DNA of 64,000 nucleotides from the NCBI RefSeq assembly GCF_017654505.1, contig NC_054548.1, forward strand, positions 33,989,774-34,053,773, given 5' to 3'. Made by a program: the position numbers and the translations under genes. Below the pieces are notes generated by a model that saw only the letters and a list, made by a program, of their open reading frames with translations, had not been told where the DNA came from and ran no database searches. Below, in pieces: positions 43,365 to 53,989 of the stretch (position 1 is its first letter; each line of letters begins with the position of its first letter). The DNA comes from Polyodon spathula (taxonomy: Eukaryota > Chordata > Actinopteri > Acipenseriformes > Polyodontidae).

Positions 43365-43970
43365 ATTTACTGAGCCGGCCTTGGGCCGTCTCTGGGCCGC
43401 TTCAAAAGTTCCATTCACAGTTGAGGTTTTAGGGGGCTTAAGTGCATTCACATAGTGACTGAAAAGGAAGCCTAAATTGCGGCGAAGTGCTTGTCGGGAA
43501 TGTAAACAGTGATGTAAACACTGCATTCCCGGAAGTCAACATAAGAGATTGAGCTTGGAAATTTGCAGATGTAAATATGGCAATCTTATTTTTTGCAACA
43601 CTGTTGGTACTATACTTATTGACTGACAAGCACTGAATAAATGGTCCGCTAAGGGTTAATTTCATCATCCCAGCTGCTACCCCTTAAAACTGACATTGTT
43701 TTGATCTACTATGCTTGACCTAGTAGGGGAGTGGTTTGAACCACGTCACCGCACTGACACGTTAAGGCCGGCCCTGGGCCTGCGTTGGGTTCACACATGC
43801 AGATAGGCCGGTCCTGAGGCGTCATTGGTACTTTAGGCTGCATCAAAAAGCTGGTCTAAATTTCACCCGGACCAGGGCCGCCTTTTCATTTTTCGAGCGT
43901 TCACATAGGAGATAAGGTGGTCCTGGGCCAGCTTAAACTGCAAGTGTGAACGGGGTGATACTCAGCAGCA
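43365..43970. mobile_element. GC-rich MITE with internal piggyBac-like remnant
   Basis: The left half (43365-43615) matches 58290-58535 and the right half (43660-43970) matches 61359-61660. Both ends hold repeated GGCCGGCCCTGGGCC-like blocks and GTTCACA motifs in opposite orientations, as in subterminal-repeat MITEs. Between the halves, 43622-43659 is a piggyBac-like end (CTGAATAAATGG...CGCTAAGGGTTAA). Confidence 0.6.
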
Positions 43971-43974
43971 GGTT

Positions 43975-45040
43975 TTTATACAAGAATTAGGCTGCATTCA
44001 CATTGGGTCAATTTCAAACAGACTCCGCCTGGTTCGTTCCGTTTGAAGCAATGTGGCAACGTGCTTGTTGTTTATACTTATCTGTGAGTTTGTTGTTTTC
44101 TTTTTTTTTTGGTCCCTTTCCCTTTTTTTTCAAGACTATTTGTATTCACAACACAGTTTGCAAGTGCACTTGGTTCCTTTGGTTATGGTTTGTGAACTGG
44201 ATGTTATACAATATCCTGCAAGGTACCTTGAAAGATGGCAGCTATTGATCTACTGCTCCAGTTTTTAATAGCATGTTTTAGATTCTTGCATATTGCTGTG
44301 GAAGTAAGCAATGAGGAGGAGAATTTAGGAAATTGAGGGAGAGCAATTTCTCTATCTTTGAGCGATCCACTGGAGGATGTATTCTTTAAGGAGAGGAGCA
44401 ATGAAGAGGAAGAGCTATGGATTTTTATTTTTTATAAAGGTTTTATTAGCACAACACAAAGACGCATCAGTGGAAAGGTATTTTTTACCCTCTTATTTCT
44501 ACCTTATGATTGTAACAGTGTTTGGTGTATAAAGGGAGTTGAGACTGGCTATTTTAATTTAAGTGGCACAGAGCACAAGCTTTATTCACCTCCAGTAAAA
44601 TAAATAAAATACCTGTGGTTTCACAGAGTCCAATTTGCACTAATCTTGGATTACCTAATCCACAATTTGGGGAAAAAGAAAGGTCTTCTACTTGGTGGGA
44701 GAGGACACATCTTACATGGATAGATGGTGATTGGGTGAGGAATGTGAAAGTCAGCATTCCAGATGCTGTGTGACAAACTTAGACCCAATCTCCAAAAAAG
44801 CAACACAAACCAATGTAAGTTGCTGTCTATTGAAGGGTTGCTTTGGATTGTGGTGGCTTGCCAACAACATTGAATATCAGTCTCTGTCCCATCTTTTTTA
44901 TTTATTTTTTCACCCATGCCGGAATTACAGATCTCCACTTAGTACCTGATAGAAATTATTTTGGAAGAGATTGCATTTCCAAAGATGTGAAAAACAAATA
45001 TGTGGGGGCACCCTTGTACCGCAGACTAACAATGCCAGCA
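43975..45040. other. No confident gene; possible transposon-related reading frames
   Basis: A frame beginning near 44236 (MAAIDLLLQFLIACFRFLHI) ends at a GTAAGC donor-like site. I considered a transposase N-terminal exon but could not connect it to a second exon. The other ORFs are short. Confidence 0.3.
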
Positions 45041-45049
45041 TGGTAAGGT

Positions 45050-45670
45050 TCGGGTTTGGTTTTTTTTTTAAGGGAGTTCAGGTAGCACACGCAGGTGCTG
45101 AAAATAACGTTCAAAAACAGAAGGCAAAAGAAAAAGGGAAAATAAAACACAGTAACAAAACTACAAATCAAAGGTGCTTAGTGTCGCAGCCTCTGCTGTC
45201 CGGTGTGGCTCGAGTGTCCGTGACGCTCTGCCATTCCCTCGCTATCACTCACCGGACTGCCCAACTAAACTCACAATAAAGCACTGCTACCTTCCTCAGC
45301 CGGGCTTGCTTGCTCTTTTTTACTCGTTCCAGCCACTGGCGTTCACATTTGTATTAATCCAAGTTTTCTAATCTACCTCCTGCTGTCGTTCCTCCTAGAT
45401 GGGCAAGAGTAAAGGAACAGCAGAGCACCAATTTTATTGTTCGATTCCCCCCCCCCCCCAGACCCGCCTCCCAACTTGGAGAGAGACGCGACACACCCTC
45501 ACCCAACCTCTCTGTGTCATTGCCATGATTGTCAGGCGGATATCACAGGCTTCCCACCCTCCCCTGCAGGACTATGCATGCGCCTGATAGCCAGCACAGG
45601 TCTCCCTTATCACAGGGACACTGTTCAGCACAGGTCTCCCTTATCACAGGGACACTATTATCATTTCAAA
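45050..45670 (-). mobile_element. LTR-D-like LTR
   Basis: Ordered blocks shared with 8130-8885. It ends with a 34-bp direct duplication (45593-45626 and 45627-45660, core ACAGGTCTCCCTTATCACAG). A 14-bp C run occurs near 45450. Boundaries uncertain. Confidence 0.45.
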
Positions 45671-45829
45671 ATAACAGGCATAGACTAGAGTCAGGTTATC
45701 AAAGTGAAAGTTCTGTTTGGGGTCAGTGTGCTATTTCACTAGATTTAGAAAATATATATATTTAGAGAAGAAAATGGCAACATATGATATGGAAAATAAA
45801 TAGACGCAATATTCAAAATGCATTTAATG

Positions 45830-45985
45830 AGAATGAAGATGATTGTACTGATGACGTCATGATTAAGAATACCATGGTGATGAAGGCCATGATTATGAGG
45901 GACACCAAAAAGGTGAAGATCATAATGATGAAGACCATGATGATAAAGAAGATGATGATAATGACAAAGACAGCGGTGTTGAGAA
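45830..45985 (+). repeat. Degenerate GAT/GAY-rich trinucleotide tract
   Basis: GATGA-type triplets dominate; one frame would read a His/Asp/Glu-rich peptide (DEDHDDKEDDDNDKD). Flanked on the right by (TATT)n and the L2 tail. Probably an eroded microsatellite; a fragment of an acidic exon cannot be excluded. Confidence 0.4.
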
Positions 45986-45989
45986 AGAT

Positions 45990-46814
45990 GTATTTATTTA
46001 TATATTTATTTGTCAGATGCCTTAATCCAAGGCAACTTATAGGTGTTACAGGGCAGTACAAGGTTACAATGCAAGCTTAATATTTAAATACAGTGTAGTT
46101 AACAGAAAGTCCAAATAATACTACTAAAATGCAATATGAGCTAGGATGCAACAAGTTAGGATTACAACAAGTTATAGATACAATTGGATAATAGTAGTGC
46201 AATAATGTATTTGCTGAGAATCCAGTAATGTGGTGCTTAGGTCAGGCAAGTCCAGTGCATAGTAGGAGTGGTAGATCGATAGATCTACAAGTGCAGTCTA
46301 AACGTTGGTTTTTGAGGAGGTAGTGGAAGGCAGTGAGATTCCAGAAGTTCCCTGGTAGCTGGTTCCACCAAAGAGGGGCTATGGAAGAGAAGGAGCGGGC
46401 ATGGGAGACTGGAGAGTGGAGGGAAGGCATGACAAGTCAGCCAGTAGAGGAGAGAGCGAGAGGAGGTGTAGGGAAACACAAGGGATTGGAGGTAGGAGGG
46501 GGTCGTGTCGTGAAGAGAGCGGTAGGCAAGAACAAGGGTTTTGTATTGAATGGGAGCAGAGATAGGTAGCCAGTGGAGAGTGTGAAGCATGAGGTAATGA
46601 GGGTAGAAAGGTTTGGAGAATACATGAGCTTGGACCAGGGGTTGATTGGAATAAATAGTGAGAAAGGGACAGATCGGTAGATATTGCTAAGATAGAAGCA
46701 CAAAGTGCATGACAGGGAGATGTGTTGAGAGAAGGAGTAGGAGGGGTCAAGAATAACACTCAGGTTTTTAGCAGAAGGTGAGGGAGAGAGTGATAGTGAA
46801 GGTTGTGGTGATGG
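45990..46814 (-). mobile_element. L2-type LINE, 3' end
   Basis: The left edge carries a (TTTA)n tail and GCCTTAATCCAAGGCAACTT, the L2/SINE tail in minus orientation. Coding for the RT C-terminus lies to its right. 5' truncated at the LTR near 46815. Confidence 0.7.
46242..46790 (-). pseudogene. L2-type ORF2 C-terminus, broken
   Basis: Minus frames: KNLSVILDPSYSFSQHISLS (46780s), LHWLPISAPIQYKTLVLAYR and SLHDTTPSYLQSLVFPYTSS (46590-46470), then RSFSSIAPLWWNQLPGNFWN with LTAFHYLLKNQ (46400-46300). These correspond to successive conserved blocks at the end of L2-clade RT proteins. At least two frameshifts. Confidence 0.7.
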
Positions 46815-47110
46815 TGACAAGATAGCATCGGAACAGAGACTCAGAGACAAGAAGATGCAGTAAAATTTATTTACAAAAACACTAACAAAACAGGAGTAAC
46901 ATAAGGAGTTAAACAAAACACAGGAACAAACACTAAACCAATATTCACCTTTAGGCTGGACTGTAGCCTTCACTAAAGGTTCTTCTAACAATCCTTCCCC
47001 CTCCTCCACCAAACAGGATTGTTCCGCCCATTATATACATGTGGCCATTCCCAAATTAGCACTTAATTATCTAATTAGGGAATGGCCACATTCCACCTGT
47101 GGTTGTGGCA
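46815..47110 (-). mobile_element. Short LTR (family F), about 296 bp
   Basis: Starts TGACAAGATAGC and ends GTGGTTGTGGCA. The middle (GGCTGGACTGTAGCCTTCAC) resembles LTR-A in minus orientation (GGCTGGGCGATGCCTTCACT). GATGG lies immediately left and again 2 nt beyond the right end, a possible target duplication if the right boundary is 47112. Confidence 0.5.
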
Positions 47111-47118
47111 GGGATGGA

Positions 47119-47267
47119 CCCCCCCCCCCCCCCCCCCCACCCCCCCCCCCCCCCCCCCCCCCACCTATGATTACCATTCGCTAAATGGTAAGGCGATACA
47201 TTAAGCTCATGATACGCGCATATCGCGACATGTATACATGTAACCCCCCCCCCCCCCCCCCCCCCCC
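47119..47267. repeat. Two long poly(C) runs around a unique spacer
   Basis: C-runs at 47119-47162 (with one A) and 47244-47267 surround 80 bp that includes the palindrome ACATGTATACATGT. The minus strand could form G-quadruplexes. The second run is followed by (CA)n. Confidence 0.9.
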
Positions 47268-47287
47268 ACACACACATGACCCATGAC

Positions 47288-47790
47288 TTAAACCCTTTGT
47301 AGTCCTATGTCGGACCAGGTCCGACATTATAATTTTCCTTTTCCAGTCCAATGTCCAACATCATCAAAAAGACGAAAAGCACAGGTCTCTAGTCAGTTTT
47401 TTTTTCTGTAAAAAGCAGAGAAAACCTTTCAGTGCCCGAGTGAGACCGATAGGAGCCGAATGAAACCGAAAAAACAAACAAAAAAAAGGGCGTATCTCAC
47501 AGCCCCATGCATTACAGAGATAACACGGACATAACAAAGAAGGTAGCTGCTTCTGTATCCAGTGCTCAAAGAATGTTACGGACATTTGCAGAGCTTTTTG
47601 ACATGTTATAGTAATAAAATAATGACTTGGATCACATTATTGAGGAGTTTTGTGATAAAACGAGTGATCAGGAGAGGATTTATCAGTATGCACATCTATA
47701 AAGAGGCATGTAAAAAATACAGCGAACAAGGGGTGGGGCTGTAGATTCAGTACTGAGTTTTTTGCGATTCAATGCCTTTTGAACCTGTTT
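47288..47790. mobile_element. piggyBac-like MITE
   Basis: Begins TTAAACCCTTTGTAGTCC with a perfect 10-bp hairpin at 47307-47327. The right part (47560-47780, GACATTTGCAGAGCTTTTTG) matches 61110-61270, whose far end reads CGCTAAGGGTTAA. TTAA at the ends is the piggyBac target. No transposase. Confidence 0.55.
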
Positions 47791-48178
47791 TACTCACACA
47801 TTATATATACACAGTATATAACGGTGACTAAAGTAACAAAATTATAACAGTATACCACACAAATAAACAATGAAAAAGAAACTTAATGACTTTACAGCTA
47901 TTATTTTAATTTGAGTGTACTCGCTAATATACTATATTCAAAATGGAGATCTCTAAATTGTTTCAGTTATGTGATTCTAAGGTGGCGCGTTTGCTGTGTT
48001 GTGGGAGCGATCCAGCCGTATTTCAGTAGACAGACAAAAAAACAATATCCAAAAACAGTTGGTTGATGGGCAAATTGAAGAATTTAAATTAAACAGTCCC
48101 TTAACAAAAATATACGTCTGTGTTGGTGCGCCTGGGTCGATATTTCAGTGTGAAAGCATAAGTGGAAAGAGCAGCTAG
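47785..48178 (-). mobile_element. Gypsy 3' LTR, partial
   Basis: Shared with 52155-52472; only a portion of the right-hand LTR is represented. Confidence 0.65.
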
Positions 48179-48181
48179 CCA

Positions 48182-48604
48182 TCAGTGTCCTGTGGCATCC
48201 AGTTTAGCTGACATCAGTACTAAGGTCAGTGGGTTATTATCTGTTCTAACTTCAAGTTGAGCTCCATATAGATACTCATGCAATTTGTCCACCACAGCCC
48301 ATTTTAATGCCAAGAATTCCAGCTTGTGAACTGGATAGTTCCTCTCTGAGGACGTCAAACTTCTACTTATGAATGAAACAGGTCTCAAACCTTCTCAGTG
48401 GTCTTGGTAGAGCACTCCTCCCAGCCCACCTAGGCTTGCATCTACATGAAGAATGTAAGGCTTTTGAGGGTCTGCAAATGCCAACACTGGAGCCTTGATT
48501 AAACATGTCTTGATTTGCTGGAATGCCTCCTCGCATTTAGCATCCCATCTGTCTCCAAATGGTTCCGACAGTTTGTAGTACTTTTTTATCAGGTGAAGAC
48601 ACAA
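48182..48604 (-). pseudogene. Gypsy RNase H domain
   Basis: Frames 48395-48604 (CEEAFQQIKTCLIKAPVLAF, KPYILHVDASLGGLGGVLYQ) and 48182-48388 (PVSFISRSLTSSERNYPVHK, LEFLALKWAVVDKLHEYLYG, VRTDNNPLTLVL) show the Ty3/Gypsy RNase H with the DAS and TDNNPL motifs. One frameshift between them. Confidence 0.8.
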
Positions 48605-49400
48605 CTCTACAGGACAGTGGTGGGTGTCCTTGTAGCAACTGGTTTAATGGACATACAGTGCTTGAATATCCTTTGATGAATCTCCTATAATATCCACAGA
48701 ATCCTAAAAAGGAACGGAGAGTAGTCAAGTTATGTGGTCTCGGCCAAGTAGTGACTGCTTCAATCTTGGATGAGTCTGTAGCTATACCATGTTCTGAGAC
48801 CACGTGTCCCACGTAGGTCACTGAAGTGCGACGAAACTGGCATTTAGCTAAGGAGAGTTTAAGTGCTTCTTCCTTCAGATGAGCTAACACTTTAAAAAGG
48901 CGTTCTTCATGTTCCTCCAAGGTGCGTCCAAATACTGTTACATCATCCAAATATACAAGCACTTCAATCATGTTCATGTTCCTGACAGTCCTTTCCATTA
49001 CCCTCTGGAATGTGGCTGGGGCATTAGATATGCCCTGGGGCATTCTTTCAAACTGGTAAAAACCTAGTGATAGATAAAGGCTGTCTTCTCTTTGTCAACA
49101 GGGCTCATTGGGAACTCAAATATCCGCTGCGCAAATCCAGGACAGAGAACCATTTACTTCCAGTGAGTGAATGCAACGCATATTCTACCTTTGGCATTGT
49201 GTACTGGTCTGGGATTGTACGTCGGTTTAGGGTACGGTAGTCCACACACATTCGAGCTGTTCCATTCTTTTTGTGCACTACCACAATTGGTGAGGAGTAA
49301 GGACTTCTTAATTCTGAAATAATACCTGCATTCTGAGTTCTTGCAAGTGTCTGCGAACATCTTCAAAATCTGCAGGTGCCAAGTGTCGGGACCTGTCTCT
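48537..49400 (-). pseudogene. Gypsy reverse transcriptase
   Basis: The 49043-48537 ORF contains PQGISNAPATFQRVMERTVR, VLVYLDDVTVFGRTLEEHEE, KCQFRRTSVTYVGHVVSEHG and LRSFLGFCGYYRRFIKGYSS. YLDD is the catalytic aspartate pair. Upstream pieces (49260-49050) read SPIVVVHKKNGTARMCVDYR and LNRRTIPDQYT with frameshifts and a deletion around the LDLxSGY region. Confidence 0.85.
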
Positions 49401-50054
49401 CAAAGTTCTTTCATCATGCAGTCTGATCTCATGTTCAACACTTTTTGTGCAACCCATGCCCATTCACTCTGGGAGAATACTTCAGCACAAGCTGCCAATT
49501 TTTCACACAGACAAGTTTTCCAGTTTTCAGGCATGGGTGAATCCCCAAAGTTAAAACTATCAGTTATTAAGTCTCTGTTGGATGGAACAGGGGCCTTTAC
49601 ATTTATGGCCACAATATCTATGGTAATAAATAAGCAATGACAGTTCCTGGCTGAAGGGAAACTGTTCTGGCAGATGTATTTCTCACAGTTACAGTTGGCT
49701 TCTTTCCTCATGATGCTGCTGATGCAGGCTGCATCTCTGGATAGACTATCACTCCATCAGGCATGATGTCTTCACTAGGGGTGTCAACCAAAATTACTTT
49801 ATCTGTTGTTCTGTTAGGAAATCTCAAAATTCTCTACAGTTTGCATAGGATAATGTTTCAGATTCTTTTGGTAGAAGGTCTGATACACAATAGTGACTAT
49901 CTAGGAGATCTCGGGTATAAATGTTTTCTATAAGTATTGGTACCCTGGAGGATGGGCCTACTAATCCTTTGGGCAGCTTGCACTTGGCGTAGGCATTTTT
50001 ACAATGCACCTTAGTGGAGCGTCTCATTTTAGGAACACCAGTTTGCTCCTTCAC
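49400..50054 (-). pseudogene. Gypsy pol N-terminal/protease-linker region
   Basis: Minus frames include NFGDSPMPENWKTCLCEKLA and CAEVFSQSEWAWVAQKVLNM, which resemble the segment just before RT in this Gypsy group. 49824-50054 contains KCKLPKGLVGPSSRVPILIE, from the segment after protease. The protease Asp motif was not identified with confidence. Confidence 0.5.
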
Positions 50055-50099
50055 TGGGCTCCTGAGGCGTTTCCCGACATCCTCCTACTGGATCAATCA

Positions 50100-51469
50100 T
50101 CGATTCACTTTTTGCAGGTTCTCTTCACCTGTTCACTCGCAAGATAAGTGGCCATCTTCACCACATCGGTAACATTATATCCCATTACTGGATACAGTAG
50201 TTGTACTTGTAAAGGCAATAGGGCAACTCGTGGCTGATTTCTGGAAGGGTAAGTAGCAGGTCGCCTTCCCTCACTCTGAGATGCCCTCTGCGTTGTAGGT
50301 GTTTCAGGATTTATCTTCAGCAACTAACTGACCAACTTGATTGGTTAAACCTCAGAGTGCTCTCTTCAGGTCAGCTATCTCTTCCCTCACTGGATTAGCA
50401 TCAACAGCAGACTGTACAGTAAACACAGTAGTCTTCAAATTGGCCCTTAATTCCAACCGACTCTCTTCCTCCCTTATCTCTCTAATGAGCTGTGAGTAAG
50501 TTGGCGGACTCCTGATCTTCTCCGTTACCTTCAGCTTCATTGCTGTAATGTCTTGTGGCAAAGCTTCCTCCAGGATCTGGTCCATGCGCATCTGGTCCAG
50601 GTTCTCCTGGGTGATGCCGTCTTTTAGCAAAATTCTGTGAAGTAACTTGTCCAGTCTGTACACATAGGCTCACAGTTTCTCCCCCTCCTCCTGGAGGGTG
50701 CCTCGGAATTGCAGGTGTAAATCAGTGCCGTTTTCGGTGGTGCCACAGGCATGGTCGAGTGCAGCTAAGTATTCCGGTAAGGGTGCAGTCGGGTGGGTGT
50801 CCCTTTGGAACCTGATTGTATCCGCAGCAGGTCCTCTCAAGCTTTCCACTGCTCTTTGTTTCTTAATATGCTCAGCACATCTCCATTCTTCAATCATCTG
50901 GGTGGTCTGGTCCATCCAGGAATCAAAATCCTCTTCCCCTGTAAGAGTGGGCTTCTATCCCTCATATTGTGGCTTCACACAGTCTTTTGTCCTAAAGCAA
51001 TCAATTCCTGAGGATCCAAGGTCTGATGTGCTGAAGTGCTAGAAGTCAAGGATTTCAAGTCTTCAACGGACTTCCCTTCTTGAGCTAGAAATGCAAGCAA
51101 TTTATCCTGAAAAGCAGTAGATTCAGCCTGTGGCTTAGCAATAGCATCCTTCCTTGGTATCAGCACAGTCCAAGGTCCACCTTCTTGTGGCAAGCCCACC
51201 TGAACTGGGACCTGATGCGGATCCAAGCTCTCACTGCACTCCACCAGGACAATAAGCTTCTCAGTGGTCTCATCAAACTGGCGTCCTCTTATGCGAACGT
51301 TGCTTAGCAGCTCCACAGCTCCCAACGCTCTGCCAACGGGGCCATCGTCAGTGTTTTCATCGACTTCAGTGAGCAACAATGCATGGTCAGGGGCCATACT
51401 TTCATCTTTGCACAAAGAGAGAAAACTGGCATACTCCTTTTCCAGTGTAGTATATGGGTACTTTAACAC
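50100..51469 (-). pseudogene. PNMA-like Gag of the Gypsy element
   Basis: 51469-50975: an N-terminal domain with RIRGRQFDETTEKLIVLVEC, then SESLDPHQVPVQVGLPQEGG and PWTVLI, which resembles the RNA-binding-like PNMA N-terminal fold. 50915-50670: capsid-like EEWRCAEHIKKQRAVESLRG, PAADTIRFQRDTHPTAPLPE. 50663-50352: LLHRILLKDGITQENLDQMR and SPPTYSQLIREIREEESRLE. A degraded zinc knuckle follows near 50170-50130 (CYRCGEDGH then a stop). PNMA genes in mammals derive from this type of Gypsy Gag. Three frameshifts or stops break it. Confidence 0.65.
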
Positions 51470-51576
51470 AAAAATACTGGGAACAAATTAGACTGTGAAT
51501 TTTCTTTTACTACACAGCTGGGTCTTCAGCAGACATGTATTTTATGTGGCAAACAGGAGTAAGTAATCCGTTTAAG

Positions 51577-51594
51577 ATTCTAGCGGTGCCTCCA
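51577..51594 (-). promoter_or_regulatory. Primer-binding site, tRNA-Thr-like
   Basis: On the minus strand reads TGGAGGCACCGCTAGAAT just beyond the LTR end; TGGAGGCACCGCT is complementary to a vertebrate tRNA-Thr 3' end. Confidence 0.6.
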
Positions 51595-51597
51595 AAA

Positions 51598-52973
51598 TGT
51601 AACCCTCACCCAAGCTGTCCAATTGAATATGTACCTATCTTCAGCAAAAACACTGAATATACCGGGGGTACCTGAAGATGTTTCCTGAGTTAGTGGTAGC
51701 AGTTGCTGTGGTACACCAGGTTATTTCTCCTATTTGGTTTGACCTTCAATGGTTCATAATAGTGCAGTGCCTCCACCTGGAAAGACTGTGCACCAGGTTA
51801 CCGGGGGATGCTCTCCAGGTAACTCATTTTCTGAAACCCAGCAGTGCAATAGTAATGATAATTCAGAATGTAGTCACACATATAAACTAAGCATATTCTG
51901 AATAAAAATAAAGGTATTTTAAAACATATGCTAAGTGCAACCTGCAATACTCAAATGCCTACCACTAGGTAGCTCCATAACATGGACACACAGGGCAATG
52001 AGCTCACTCTCTTAAAATAACCATAATAAAAAAAAAAATCTTAATGTTCAATTAGATTGTAGGTACACATTCAAAATAATAATAATAATAAAAAATATTA
52101 CAATACATAACACAAGAATATATACATATAACGATTTATCCAAAAAATAAAGTTTGCTAAATAAAAATACAATCACTCACACATTCACACAGTATATAAT
52201 ATAAAAGTGACTAAATTAACTCATTAATATTTTAGCAAAAATTATAACAATATACCACACAAATAAACAATGAAAAAGAAACTTAACGACTTTACAGCTA
52301 TTATTTTAATTTGAGTGTACTCGCTAATATAATGTTGTTTCAGTTTCTAAGATGGCACGCTTGCTGCATTGTGGGAGCAATCCAGCCGTATTTGAGTAGA
52401 GAGACAAAAAAACAACATCCAAGAACAGTTGGTTGAACAATTCAAATTAAACAGTCCCTTAACTAAAATATACAAAGTCCTGAATCTTCACCACATGGGC
52501 AGTTTATTTAAGTTTACTGTTTGTACAGGAATTATTTTAAATGGATGCAGTGAAATAAAACGAATACCTTTTACTCGCAGCTTTTGAACAGTAAACCCAG
52601 GATTTGTAGATGAAAGCTCTCAGTACAGCCAATCTCCGCCAGCGCGAGTCTGATGTTGGCAGTCAAGCAGCTGTGGATATACACAGATGAAACGCTGTTT
52701 CTATTGCAGGCTGTTGGTTTTTATTTTTACCAAACCAAAACACAGTCTCAAACTCTTCATTTAACATTTTATTTATTTATTTATTTAATTGAGGTATTCC
52801 GTTGGTCTTGACTCTGGAATCCTAACGGATATCCTCTACACAGCTTCACAGATCACCAACCCCCTCCAGTCAATTCCAACTCACTTTCGAACTTTCCTCT
52901 CCTTCCCCGTTCTTTTTTCCTGCATGCATTTCTGCACAGCAGCACACAGGGAATTGTAGTTCTTTTTGTAACA
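51598..52973 (-). mobile_element. Gypsy 5' LTR
   Basis: Inner boundary TGTAACCCTCACCC at 51598; outer boundary tentatively TTTTTGTAACA at 52973 (termini would be TGTTAC...GGTTACA). Contains the block shared with 47785-48110. The outer end is a best guess. Confidence 0.5.
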
Positions 52974-53014
52974 GGCTGCATTACAGTCCAGGACCCTTTT
53001 GTAGTTCAGCAACA

Positions 53015-53570
53015 ATATAAAAACTAAATGCAGTTATTAAACATTTTCAAAACAGAATAGTTTACAAGTCCCCCAGCTTGGAAGGGACTACATAACTAAT
53101 ACATTTCTCTTTGCACTGCACATGAAGTTACTTCACCTGCACAGTACTCTAGCTTCTCTAAAGTGTTCAGACAACTTTGTAACTTGAATACTGGGCAATC
53201 GTTTGATGTCAAAAATCAGTCTAAATGATCACAGTTTGAAAAGAATCTGACAGGTCTCTCAAGTACGACAACAAACCACGATCGCAACCAGTATTAAATC
53301 TTTAGATAGCATTGAAAATTATTTATTTATTTATTTATTTTAACTACAGTTGCTGACTGATATTTACTTACAGACTTCTTTTAGAAAGATACAAGGATAG
53401 AAATACTTTTTTTGTGAACACATTTTTATTGGCTTTCAACAACAGAAACAAAACATGGCAAAATACAACTACAAACAGCAAAAAATGGGAGGACTAGAAA
53501 AATAATATTAATATTTCCATTTGATATATTCTGGTAGACAGTTTAATATTCAAACTGTATTGACAGTGTC
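53015..53570. other. No gene recognised
   Basis: 53410-53530 (TGAACACATTTTTATTGGCT) may be the 3' end of an old LINE, but no coding is attached. Confidence 0.35.
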
Positions 53571-53574
53571 GACC

Positions 53575-53772
53575 CAAGGAACTTTTTCAGCCTGTCTGGT
53601 CAGGGTCTGGAATCAACTCCCCAGTAATGTTGTTGAAGCTGACACCCTGGGATCCTTCAAGAAGCTGCTTGATGAGATTCTGGGATCAATAAGCTACTAA
53701 CAACCAAACGAGCAAGATGGGCCGAATGGCCTCCTCTCGTTTGTACACTTTCTTATGTTCTTATGTTCTTAT
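53575..53772 (+). mobile_element. CR1-like LINE 3' end
   Basis: About 200 bp matching the reverse complement of 24339-24540: CTGGGATCCTTCAAGAAGCT, GCCGAATGGCCTCCTCTCGT, ending in (TTCTTATG)3. 5' truncated. Confidence 0.85.
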
Positions 53773-53989
53773 GTTGTTCTGGGGACCTTTCAGAAATATA
53801 TACAAATGAAAAAATTCTGTTGCAATTTATTTTGGGTTAAGCAACAATTTGACTGAACGATTTATATAGTCTTAACTAGGGATATCACGGTATACTGGTT
53901 TTACGGTAAACCGCGGTATAAACTGTCACGGTTTTGAAACTGCAACTGTTTTTCTATACCATGATTACCGAGTTCACACAGTTTAAGGT

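Larger units (their letters stand above)
47785..52973 (-). mobile_element. Ty3/Gypsy LTR retrotransposon, minus strand, degenerate
   Basis: The left segment 47785-48110 and right segment 52155-52472 are the same sequence (ACTTTACAGCTATTATTTTA, GGGAGC(G/A)ATCCAGCCGTATTT), marking two LTR copies. From right to left: PNMA-like Gag (51469-50100), protease/linker region, RT (49400-48537) and RNase H (48388-48182). The left LTR follows RNase H directly, so integrase has been deleted. A tRNA-Thr-like primer site sits at 51577-51594. Confidence 0.75.

Noticed and set aside
44236..44305. Candidate transposase first exon ending at GTAAGC
   Set aside because: No second exon or conserved domain could be linked; one donor-like site is weak evidence.
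45784..46080. Methionine-rich ORF over the GAT-rich tract
   Set aside because: Composition follows the degenerate trinucleotide repeat; runs into the L2 tail.
47071..47277. Glycine-rich ORF
   Set aside because: Translation of poly(G) on the minus strand.
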